This document shows, piece after piece, positions 10,045 through 20,175 of a DNA stretch of 46,077 nucleotides. The first letter of the stretch is position 1. Each line of letters opens with the position of its first letter. This DNA is from Roseospira goensis. GTDB lineage: Bacteria; Pseudomonadota; Alphaproteobacteria; Rhodospirillales; Rhodospirillaceae. The translations under genes and the position numbers were made by a program. The stretch lies in NCBI RefSeq assembly GCF_014197795.1, contig NZ_JACIGI010000028.1, forward strand, positions 1 to 46,077. Direction: 5' to 3'. The notes under the pieces are model-generated. The model saw only the letters and a list, made by a program, of their open reading frames with translations. It made no database searches and had not been told where the DNA came from.

Positions 10045-13017
10045 ATGGATACCGTACACGACCCCCGCTTCTCCGCCTCCTTCCTCACCGGCGCCAACGC
10101 CACCTACATCGCGGAACTGTACGAGCGTTACCTGGAGGCGCCCGAGCGCGTCGAGCCGGGCTGGCGCGCCTTCTTCGACGAGCTGCGCGACGGGGCCGAC
10201 GACATCCGCGCCGAGCTGCGCGGACCGTCCTGGAACCGCAACGGCCGCCACGTCATCGGCACACCCGACCCCGAGGCGGTCGCCCTCAAGGAAAAGGAGA
10301 AGGCCAAGGGCAAGGCCCGGGAGTCGGGCGCAGCCGCCGCCGCGGCCGGCTTGTCGGAAGAGGAGGCGCGCTCGCGGACCCTGGATTCCATCCGCGTCCT
10401 GATGATGATCCGCGCCTATCGCGTGCGCGGCCATCTGGAGGCCGATCTGGATCCGCTCGGTCTGACCGAGCCGGAGCCGCATCCGGAGCTGGATTACCAC
10501 TCCTACGGCTTCAGCGACGCCGACCTGGACCGCGAGATCTTCATCGACAACGTGCTGGGGCTGGAGTCGGCCACCCTGCGTAAGATCATCGAGGTGGTGC
10601 GCGAGACCTACTGCGGCCACATCGGTGTCGAGTTCATGCACATCCAGTACCCGGACCAGAAGGCGTGGATCCAGCGCCGGGTGGAGAGCGAACTCAACCG
10701 GACCGCGTTCACCGACATCGGCCGCAAGGCCATCATGCAGCGCATCATCGAGGCCGAGAGCTTCGAGCAGTTCCTGCACCGCAAGTATGTCGGCACCAAA
10801 CGGTTCGGCCTGGAAGGGGCCGAGAGCGTGATCCCGGCGATCGAGCAGATTCTGAAGCGCGGCAGTCAGCTCGGCCTGGAGCACGTGGTCGTCGGCATGG
10901 CCCATCGGGGCCGCCTGAACGTGCTGACCCACATCCTGCATAAGCCGCTGGAGGCCATCTTCAGCGAATTCGAGGGCAATCCCGCCAATCCGGAGGACGT
11001 GCAGGGCTCCGGCGACGTGAAGTACCACCTGGGCACGTCCGCCGACCGCCAGTTCGACGGCCGCACGGTCCACGTCTCGCTCAACGCCAACCCGTCGCAC
11101 CTGGAGGCCGTCGACCCGGTGGTGCTGGGCAAGGTGCGCGCCCGCCAGACCCAGAGCGGCGACATCAAGCGCGACCGTGTGCTGGGCCTGCTGCTCCACG
11201 GCGACGCCGCCATGGCCGCCCAGGGCGTGGTGGCGGAGTGCTTCGCGCTGGCGCACCTGAACGGCTATCGCACCGGCGGCACGATCCACATCGTCGTCAA
11301 CAACCAGATCGGCTTTACGACCAACCCGCAGTATGCCCGCTCGGGGCAGTACTGCACGGACATCGCCAAGATGATCCAGGCGCCGATTCTGCACGTCAAC
11401 GGCGACAACCCCGAGGCCGTCGTGCACGCCGCCCGGGTCGCCATCGAGTTCCGCCAGACGTTCAACACCGACGTCGTTCTGGACATCGTGTGCTATCGCC
11501 GCCACGGCCACAACGAGAGCGACGAACCGGCCTTCACCCAGCCGCGGATGTACAAGCGCATTGCCGAGCACGCCACCGTGCGCGAGGTCTATACCAAGCA
11601 CATCGTGGCCTCCGGCCTGCTGTCGCAGGAGGAGGTCGACGGCATGCACGCCCGCTACCTCGACCGTATGGAGACGGCCTTCCAGGGCGGCGACTCCTAT
11701 CGTCCGAACCGGGCCGACTGGCTGCTCGGCACCTGGGAGGGGCTGGAGGCCGCCTTCGGCGAGGAGGAGTACAAGCAGTACGCCACCGGGGCCAAGGACC
11801 ATGCGCTGCGCGAGGTCTTCCAGGCCATTTCGACCCCGCCCGACGGGTTCGACCTGAACTCCAAGATCGCCCGCCAGCTCAAGGCCAAGGCGAAGATGCT
11901 GGAGACCGGCCAGGGCATCGACTGGGCCACCGCCGAGGCGCTGGCCTTCGGCACCCTGCTGCTGGAGGGCCACCGTGTGCGCCTGTCCGGGCAGGACAGC
12001 GGGCGCGGCACCTTCTCGCACCGCCACGCCGTGCTGGTGGACCAGACCAACGAGAAGCGCTACCGCCCCCTCAACCACATCCGCCAGGGCCAGGCGTCGT
12101 TCGAGGTCGTCGACAGCCCGCTGTCGGAATACGCCGTGCTGGGCTTCGAGTACGGGTATTCGGCGCAGGACCCGATGGCCCTGGTGCTGTGGGAGGCGCA
12201 GTTCGGCGACTTCGCCAACGGCGCTCAGGTCATCTTCGACCAGTTCATCAGCGCCGCCGAGTACAAGTGGCTGCGCATGTCGGGGCTGGTGCTGCTGCTG
12301 CCGCACGGGTTCGAGGGGCAGGGGCCGGAGCACTCGTCGGCCCGCCTGGAGCGGTACTTGCAACTGTGCGCCGAGGACAACATGCAGGTCTGCAACATGA
12401 CCACCCCGGCGAACTACTTCCACGCCCTGCGGCGTCAGATCCGGCGCAACTTCCGCAAGCCGCTGGTCGTCATGTCGCCCAAATCACTGCTGCGCCACAA
12501 GCTGTGCGTCAGCCCGCTGGAGGCGTTCGGCGATCAGGGCCGCTTCTACCGCGTGATCCCGGAGACCGACGACCTGGTGCCGGATGCGCAGGTGCGCCGG
12601 GTCGTGCTGTGCTCGGGCAAGGTCTACTATGACCTGCTGCAGGCGCGCCGCGACCAGGAGATCGGCGACGTCGCCATCGTGCGCGTCGAGCAGCTCTATC
12701 CCTGGCCCAAGGACAGCGTGCAGAACCAGCTCAAGCGCTATCCCAACGCCGATGTGGTCTGGTGTCAGGAGGAGCCGGCCAACATGGGCGCCTGGACGTT
12801 CGTGGACCGGCGGCTGCAGTACGCCCTGGAGGAGTTGCACCACAAGGCGCACCGGGCGCACTATGCGGGGCGCAAGGCGGCGGCCTCGCCGGCCACCGGT
12901 GTGGCCCGGGTCCACCACCACGAGCAACAGACCCTGGTCGAGCAGGCGCTGACATGGCCGACCGATGCAATCCCGCAGCCCTTCCGCCGCGCCACCGGCC
13001 TGGCCTCCGTGACCTGA
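10045..13017 (+). CDS. sucA: 2-Oxoglutarate dehydrogenase E1 component
   Basis: This 990-residue thiamine-diphosphate enzyme decarboxylates 2-oxoglutarate and hands the succinyl group to SucB. The N-terminal E2-binding segment (SFLTGANATYIAELYERYLE) begins a few residues in. The ThDP/Mg region is seen as GDNPE (about residue 453) and YRRHGHNE (about 484-491). The C-terminal transketolase-like domain includes QGPEHSSARLERYLQ. The open frame extends upstream to GTG 9949, but that extension is Arg-rich and unlike the family, so ATG 10045 is preferred even though no good Shine-Dalgarno is close to it; the best one, AGGAGGAG, is 36 bp upstream. The gene is separated from sucB by a DUF533 gene. Confidence 0.95.
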   Translation: MDTVHDPRFSASFLTGANATYIAELYERYLEAPERVEPGWRAFFDELRDGADDIRAELRGPSWNRNGRHVIGTPDPEAVALKEKEKAKGKARESGAAAAAAGLSEEEARSRTLDSIRVLMMIRAYRVRGHLEADLDPLGLTEPEPHPELDYHSYGFSDADLDREIFIDNVLGLESATLRKIIEVVRETYCGHIGVEFMHIQYPDQKAWIQRRVESELNRTAFTDIGRKAIMQRIIEAESFEQFLHRKYVGTKRFGLEGAESVIPAIEQILKRGSQLGLEHVVVGMAHRGRLNVLTHILHKPLEAIFSEFEGNPANPEDVQGSGDVKYHLGTSADRQFDGRTVHVSLNANPSHLEAVDPVVLGKVRARQTQSGDIKRDRVLGLLLHGDAAMAAQGVVAECFALAHLNGYRTGGTIHIVVNNQIGFTTNPQYARSGQYCTDIAKMIQAPILHVNGDNPEAVVHAARVAIEFRQTFNTDVVLDIVCYRRHGHNESDEPAFTQPRMYKRIAEHATVREVYTKHIVASGLLSQEEVDGMHARYLDRMETAFQGGDSYRPNRADWLLGTWEGLEAAFGEEEYKQYATGAKDHALREVFQAISTPPDGFDLNSKIARQLKAKAKMLETGQGIDWATAEALAFGTLLLEGHRVRLSGQDSGRGTFSHRHAVLVDQTNEKRYRPLNHIRQGQASFEVVDSPLSEYAVLGFEYGYSAQDPMALVLWEAQFGDFANGAQVIFDQFISAAEYKWLRMSGLVLLLPHGFEGQGPEHSSARLERYLQLCAEDNMQVCNMTTPANYFHALRRQIRRNFRKPLVVMSPKSLLRHKLCVSPLEAFGDQGRFYRVIPETDDLVPDAQVRRVVLCSGKVYYDLLQARRDQEIGDVAIVRVEQLYPWPKDSVQNQLKRYPNADVVWCQEEPANMGAWTFVDRRLQYALEELHHKAHRAHYAGRKAAASPATGVARVHHHEQQTLVEQALTWPTDAIPQPFRRATGLASVT

Positions 13018-13108
13018 CGGCGCGTGGGGGCGGCGGCGCCGACCGCCACCCCCGCGCCCGCCTGTCCGCCCCGCCCGCTCCGGACCGGAGACCCCGCAGG
13101 ATCCCTCG

Positions 13109-13927
13109 ATGTTCGACGCGCAACGTCTGCTAGACCAGTTCCTGGGCACCGGCCGGGCCGGTGCTCCGTCCTCGCCCCCCGCCCCGCAGGCCGGCCATCC
13201 TCCCCCGGCCGCGCCGCCCCAGGCGGGCGCGCCGCCACCGGGCTCCGGCCTGCCGCCCTGGGCGGGGGTGGCCGGCGGCGCCCTGGCCGGCGGCCTCGCC
13301 GGGGTCCTGCTGGGCTCCAAGAAGGGGCGCAAGGTGGCCGGCAAGGTCGCCACCTACGGCGGCCTGGCGGCGATCGGCGGGCTGGCCTACAAGGCCTACC
13401 GCGACTGGCAGGCCAACCGCCCGCCCGACACGGGGGCTACCCCGACCCAGGCCCCGCATCCCCCTGGACCGTCGCAGGCCCCCGGACCGTCGCCCGATCC
13501 GGACGCCCCCGGCTGGACCCCGCCGCCCGCCGACAGCCCGTTTCTGCCAGCACCCGAGCGCGCCGACGCCGCCCAGGACCTGGGGCGGGTGCTGTTGCAG
13601 GCGATGATCATGGCGACCAAGGCCGACGGTCACATCGACGCGGACGAATACCGCCGCATCTTCGAACACCTGAACACCCTCGATCTGGAGCCGGACGCCA
13701 AGGCCTTCGTGATGGACGAGTTGAACCGGCCGATGGATGTGCGCGCCCTCACCGCCGCCGTGACCGGGCCGGAGGTGGCGGCCGAGATCTACGCCGCCTC
13801 GCTGCTCGCCATCGACCCGGACGGCCCTGCGGAACGCGGCTACCTGGCCATGCTGGCGGCCCAGTTGCGGCTGGATCCGGCCCTGGTCGAGCACCTGCAC
13901 GCCTCCGTGGCGGCCTCCACCGCCTGA
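13109..13927 (+). CDS. DUF533 (TerB-like) protein inside the suc operon
   Basis: This 272-residue protein has three parts: a Pro/Ala-rich N-terminus (residues 15-50), a glycine-rich hydrophobic stretch with [20 protein letters not shown] then [13 protein letters not shown] (about 55-95) that could insert into or lie on the membrane, and after a second Pro-rich linker a helical domain from about 150. The last contains [21 protein letters not shown] and matches DUF533, the YebE family related to TerB. Function is unknown. It lies between sucA and sucB in the same direction, with 91 bp before it and 95 bp after, so it is probably co-transcribed with the 2-oxoglutarate dehydrogenase genes. Nothing in the sequence links it to catalysis. 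Confidence 0.85.
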   Translation: MFDAQRLLDQFLGTGRAGAPSSPPAPQAGHPPPAAPPQAGAPPPGSGLPPWAGVAGGALAGGLAGVLLGSKKGRKVAGKVATYGGLAAIGGLAYKAYRDWQANRPPDTGATPTQAPHPPGPSQAPGPSPDPDAPGWTPPPADSPFLPAPERADAAQDLGRVLLQAMIMATKADGHIDADEYRRIFEHLNTLDLEPDAKAFVMDELNRPMDVRALTAAVTGPEVAAEIYAASLLAIDPDGPAERGYLAMLAAQLRLDPALVEHLHASVAASTA

Positions 13928-14022
13928 CCGCGGGGGGCCGCCCCACCCGAGACTGCCGCCGGGTTGCGGTGCGCCTGCTCCCGCCGCGCCGACCCGATCT
14001 GGAAAGGATGGAAGGAACACCG

Positions 14023-15330
<1,308 letters not shown>

Positions 15331-15344
15331 TCGGCTCCCGGCGC

Positions 15345-15376
15345 GGGGCGTCCCTTCGGTGGACGCCCCGTTTTCC
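15345..15376 (+). terminator. Intrinsic terminator after sucB
   Basis: GGGGCGTCC (15345-15353), a 7-nt CTTCGGT loop and GGACGCCCC (15361-15369) form a perfect 9-bp GC-rich stem followed by GTTTTCC. The T-run is short, so read-through into lpd is possible. Confidence 0.8.
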
Positions 15377-15504
15377 TGTCGGTCGGACCGGGAGGCCGGG
15401 ACCACACGCACGGACCGCGACGATGCTCGACGGGGACCGCGCGCCGATGGCGACGCCGGCCCTCGAGTCGCGGCAACAAGACCCCTAAGGGAAGGACCTG
15501 TCAG

Positions 15505-16917
<1,413 letters not shown>

Positions 16918-16934
16918 GCACGCGAACCCGCTCC

Positions 16935-17016
16935 CGGTCCCACGCGCGGGCGTGGGCGCAAGCAGAGAGTCCACAGGCGCCCACGCGGGAGCGTGGGCGC
17001 GAGGACAGACTCCAGA
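16935..17016. repeat. Two copies of a 41-bp palindromic repeat downstream of lpd
   Basis: Two head-to-tail units of exactly 41 bp (16935-16975, diverged; 16976-17016, close to the consensus). Each has a 10-bp inverted repeat, GCGCCCACGC and GCGTGGGCGC in the second copy, around a GGGA tetraloop, then a linker resembling GAGGAGAGAGTCC. The same unit recurs in the same orientation at 18244-18355. Because 41 is not a multiple of three and no frame is conserved, it is non-coding. Confidence 0.9.
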
Positions 17017-17064
17017 GGTGCTCACGTGGTGGGCGGCGGCCCGTGTTCGTGTCCCGTCGCGGGA

Positions 17065-17856
17065 CTACTTCAAGAAATACCCGTCGACGATGGCCTGGAT
17101 TTCACCGCTGGCCTTCATCTCCGTCAGGAGGGTGTCGACCTTGTCGGCGAAATCGTCCTTGAACGGGAAGGCGTCGGCGTCCGCAGCGTAGCCGATGTGG
17201 GCCGTGTTCTCGCTGACGGTCAACACTTCCACGATGCGGGCGCGCTCGTCGGCGGACGCCTCCATGGCGACCAGACCGGACTCGATGGACAGCGCGGCAT
17301 TCACATAGCAGTCGATGCGGCCGGCCAGCAGCTTGCGGAGGTTGGTGATCGCATCGGGAGCCTCGTCCAGGGTGATGTCACCGGCTTCGACGGCGGCGAA
17401 GAAGGCGTCGCCGGGGGTGCGGAACCCGCTGTTGTTGCCGATGCGGAAGCCGTGGAAGTCGTCCGGCCAGGCGGTCCGTCCGGCGGTATCCTGCGCACGG
17501 TCGCAGACGAGGACGACGCGTTCGACCCAGATCGGCTCGCTGTAGCGGTCGATGTACGGTCGATCGGCGCCCGAACTGGCATAAGGGGGGTAGACGCCCA
17601 GCGCCTCGCCGGTCTCCACGGTGCGCAGCGCCCGGCTCCAGGGCACGGCACGGGTCTTCACCGTATAGCCCTCCAGCCGGTCGAAGACGGCGGCGAGGAT
17701 CGCCGGATAGACACCCGCCAGGGTGCCGTCGGTGACATGGGAGAACGGCGGGTAGGCATCATCGGCCACCAGCGGCACGGTCTCCTGCGCCAGCGCGGGG
17801 CTGGCCAGGAACAGCGCCGCGGTCGTCGCGGTCCCGCATAAGACTCTGCCAAGCAT
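17065..17856 (-). CDS. Solitary periplasmic solute-binding protein, family 3
   Basis: This 263-residue protein has a signal peptide ending ASPALAQE (about residue 24) and a family 3 (amino-acid type) binding-protein body: VPLVADDAYPPFSH at the N-terminus, ALGVYPPYASS in the first lobe, GFRIGNNSGF in the hinge region, and VNAALSIESGLVAM near the end. No permease or ATPase gene is adjacent, so it may serve a remote transporter or a signalling protein; the ligand cannot be told. The start is set at the second Met of the open frame, behind AAGGAG, because the signal peptide begins there. The gene is bracketed by the 41-bp palindromic repeats and lies in a locally less GC-rich segment, which hints at transfer. 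Confidence 0.85.
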   Translation of the reverse strand: MLGRVLCGTATTAALFLASPALAQETVPLVADDAYPPFSHVTDGTLAGVYPAILAAVFDRLEGYTVKTRAVPWSRALRTVETGEALGVYPPYASSGADRPYIDRYSEPIWVERVVLVCDRAQDTAGRTAWPDDFHGFRIGNNSGFRTPGDAFFAAVEAGDITLDEAPDAITNLRKLLAGRIDCYVNAALSIESGLVAMEASADERARIVEVLTVSENTAHIGYAADADAFPFKDDFADKVDTLLTEMKASGEIQAIVDGYFLK

Positions 17857-18081
17857 GTTCGGACTCCTTCCGCGGTGGGATCGGGCATGACGCCTGCAAC
17901 ACACTCAAAGGCGGCAGCGGCGAGGTGTGTCCAGTCGCCAATCCCATGCATTTTAGTCCGCGAAAGGAATGGAATCCATAACAATGAAATGATTCTTGTG
18001 TCTGTCTTGGTTCATTTATTCTAGTTTGGCGCGTTTTTATTGAATGAGTATCCTCGCGCGGATCGCGATCAACGTATGATA

Positions 18082-18222
18082 CCGGCCGACGGAGGCACGG
18101 ACCTCTCCGTCGGTCGGCCGGCGCGACTCTGGCATCGCTCTGCGATGCCCGCTTGACCAGAGGAGGGGCCGGCGCGGCGATGCCGCGTCGGGCCTGGATC
18201 CTGACGAGTCAGGATCCAGGCC
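18082..18222. repeat. Cluster of three inverted repeats
   Basis: The cluster contains an inverted repeat at 18082-18121 (CCGGCCGACGGAG against a copy with 4 extra bases), a perfect GCATCGC/GCGATGC hairpin at 18132-18148 nested within a CTCTGG/CCAGAG pair, and a perfect 15-bp palindrome arm pair at 18191-18205 and 18208-18222 around a 2-nt centre. Confidence 0.85.
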
Positions 18223-18243
18223 GGCCAGTATACGGAATCCAGA

Positions 18244-18387
18244 GGCGCCCACGCGGGAGCGTGGGCGCGAGGAGAGAGTCCGCAGGCGCCCACGCGGGAG
18301 CGTGGGCGCGAGGAGAGAGTCCGCAGGCGCCCACGCGGCCGCGAGGAGTGGGTCCTTCTCCCTCGGTCCCACGCTCCCGCGTGGGAC
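18244..18387. repeat. Array of the 41-bp palindromic repeat
   Basis: Two near-identical 41-bp units (18244-18284, 18285-18325) and a truncated third (18326-18355) lie head to tail. The hairpin stem in each full unit is 10 bp with a GGGA loop. A separate inverted pair, TCCCACGC...GCGTGGGA (about 18367-18386), resembles the stem alone. The units match those after lpd. Confidence 0.92.
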
Positions 18388-18424
18388 CCCGCGTCGCACA
18401 GGGTCGCGCGAGGCGGACGGGCGC

Positions 18425-20035
18425 CTACCGCCGGGCGGCGTTGGCGCCCACCAGCCCGATGGCCTGGGCGTACAGGGCCGGATCCTGGATCAGCCGGCGC
18501 GCCACCACCTCATCGAGGCCGTGCGGCTCGTGGTGCTCGGCCGGGCACAGGGCGCGCAGCCGGCGCCGGCGTTCGGTATCCTCGAACGCCGTGTGGCGCC
18601 AGGATGACAGGCGTTGGGCGATCGGTGTCGCGTGGCTGCGCAGGTCCTGGAGCACCCCCTCCACCACGGCCGGCTCGGTGCGCGTCGCCCGGCCCGAGGT
18701 GCAGGCCACCGGCGGCACGCCGAGCCCATGCAGCACATAGCCCGACGGGCTGTGGAAGCGCGACCAGGTTAGGGTGATCTCGCCGCCGTTGGGGAGCTGG
18801 ACCACGGTCTGCACCGTGCCCTTGCCGTAGCTGGTGGTGCCGATCACCACCGCGCGGCCGCCGTCCTGGAGCGCGGCCGCGACGATCTCGGCGGCGGAGG
18901 CCGAGTCGCCGTCCATCAGCACCACGATGGGCAGGCCGTTGGCGATGTCACCGTCGGTGGCGCTGTAGAACTGGCGCGCCTCCGGGTGACGGCCACGGGT
19001 GGAGACGATGGTGCCCTGTTCGAGGAACAGGTCGGCCACCGTCACCGACTGGTCGAGCAGGCCGCCCGGGTTGCCGCGCATGTCGATGATGAGGCCGCGC
19101 GCGCCGTTGGCCCGGGCCTGGCGCACGACCCCGGCCACGGTGTCGGAGGTGGCCTGGTTGAAGCTGGTCAGGCGCAGGATGCCGATGCCGTCCTCCATGG
19201 ACAACGCAACGGTGGGCATCACGATCAGGCCCCGGGTCAGCGAGACGTCGACCCGTGATCCGCGCTGGACTGTCAACCGCACCGTCGAGCCGACTGGACC
19301 CCGCAGGCGTTCCCGCACGATGCGGGTGTTGGGCCGGGTGAACGGCTGGCCGTCGACCGCCAGGATGCGGTCGCCCGGGTGCAGGCCGGCCCGGTCGGCC
19401 GGTCCGCCGGCGACCACCTCGCGCACCATCACCGCGCCGGCGTCGTCGATTTCGAACAGGATCCCGATGCCGCCGAAGCCGTTGCGGCTGCCGCGGTTCA
19501 GGCGCGCCTCCTCGGCGCCGGCGTAGCGCGAGAACGGATCCAGGCTGGCCAGCGCGGCGTCGAAGACGGCGTCGTAGACCTCTTCCGAGTCGGCGTCGGC
19601 CAGCGGCGCGGAGACGGCCCGGGCGGCCTGAATGGCGCCCGTGCTGAGGTGGGCCCAGTCGCTGCCACGGTCGTCGGCCGGGCGCGGGAACACCGCGACG
19701 CGGCGGTCGCGGTGGCGCAGCTCGATCCCGCCGGCGACGGCGCGGGCGTCCAAAGCCGGGTCGATGCGCCCCAGCCCACGCAGACCCGCCACCACGAAGG
19801 TGGTCATGTCCACCGGTTCGATGTAGCGGCTGGAGACCGCGACGTAGCCATGGGTGAACATGCGGTGGGCGGCGTCGCGCGTGAACGGATCGGGGGTCGC
19901 GCTCACCGTCCCGGCGACGGGGCCGGCGGGTGGCGCGGCGGGCGGCGGCCCAGACGTCGGCGCACAGGCGACCACCAGCAGCCCGAGCAACCCGAAGAGC
20001 CAAGAGCGTGTGCGCAGAACGCGGATCATCGGCAT
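18425..20035 (-). CDS. Lipoprotein S41-family C-terminal processing protease
   Basis: This 536-residue protein begins with a lipoprotein signal (hydrophobic core LFGLLGLL and lipobox LVVAC, Cys24), so it is probably membrane-anchored facing the periplasm. A PDZ domain (about residues 188-275, GIGILFEIDDAG and GLHPGDRILAVDG) precedes the S41 peptidase core (about 285-445), with LIIDMRGNPGGLLD, the nucleophile in GDSASAAEI (Ser378) and the base in SYGKGTVQ (Lys405). Such Ser/Lys proteases trim C-termini of periplasmic proteins. The start is taken at the ATG 20035 just before the signal sequence; 20029 is an alternative. The gene follows rnr with 140 bp between them in the same direction. The specific substrate is unknown. 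Confidence 0.9.
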   Translation of the reverse strand: MPMIRVLRTRSWLFGLLGLLVVACAPTSGPPPAAPPAGPVAGTVSATPDPFTRDAAHRMFTHGYVAVSSRYIEPVDMTTFVVAGLRGLGRIDPALDARAVAGGIELRHRDRRVAVFPRPADDRGSDWAHLSTGAIQAARAVSAPLADADSEEVYDAVFDAALASLDPFSRYAGAEEARLNRGSRNGFGGIGILFEIDDAGAVMVREVVAGGPADRAGLHPGDRILAVDGQPFTRPNTRIVRERLRGPVGSTVRLTVQRGSRVDVSLTRGLIVMPTVALSMEDGIGILRLTSFNQATSDTVAGVVRQARANGARGLIIDMRGNPGGLLDQSVTVADLFLEQGTIVSTRGRHPEARQFYSATDGDIANGLPIVVLMDGDSASAAEIVAAALQDGGRAVVIGTTSYGKGTVQTVVQLPNGGEITLTWSRFHSPSGYVLHGLGVPPVACTSGRATRTEPAVVEGVLQDLRSHATPIAQRLSSWRHTAFEDTERRRRLRALCPAEHHEPHGLDEVVARRLIQDPALYAQAIGLVGANAARR

Positions 20036-20175
20036 GAAGACTTTTGCCCTACACGACCACGAAAGGCCCGACCTGTGGCGAAACGATGGCGTGTTGCGGC
20101 CCGCCCGCGCCATCGGGGTCCCGACGCAACTCTAGGCCAAACGCGGCCGAAACGCACGCCCCGTACCGGCCCCGT

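Larger units (their letters stand above)
17857..18424. other. Gene-free region dense in palindromes between the binding-protein and S41 protease genes
   Basis: This 568-bp region has an A+T-rich segment at about 17950-18060, which may contain the binding-protein promoter although I cannot align hexamers, then a run of inverted repeats at 18082-18222, the 41-bp repeat array at 18244-18355 and a further inverted pair at about 18367-18386. No coding potential is convincing. Confidence 0.7.

Noticed and set aside
8320-12423. A 1367-codon open frame antisense to sucC, sucD and sucA
   Set aside because: It is a high-GC shadow frame: His/Arg/Gly-rich, no recognisable domains, and exactly opposite well-conserved TCA genes.
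16935-18387. CRISPR array
   Set aside because: The units are directly abutting with a conserved linker and no variable spacers; they fit a palindromic interspersed repeat, not CRISPR.
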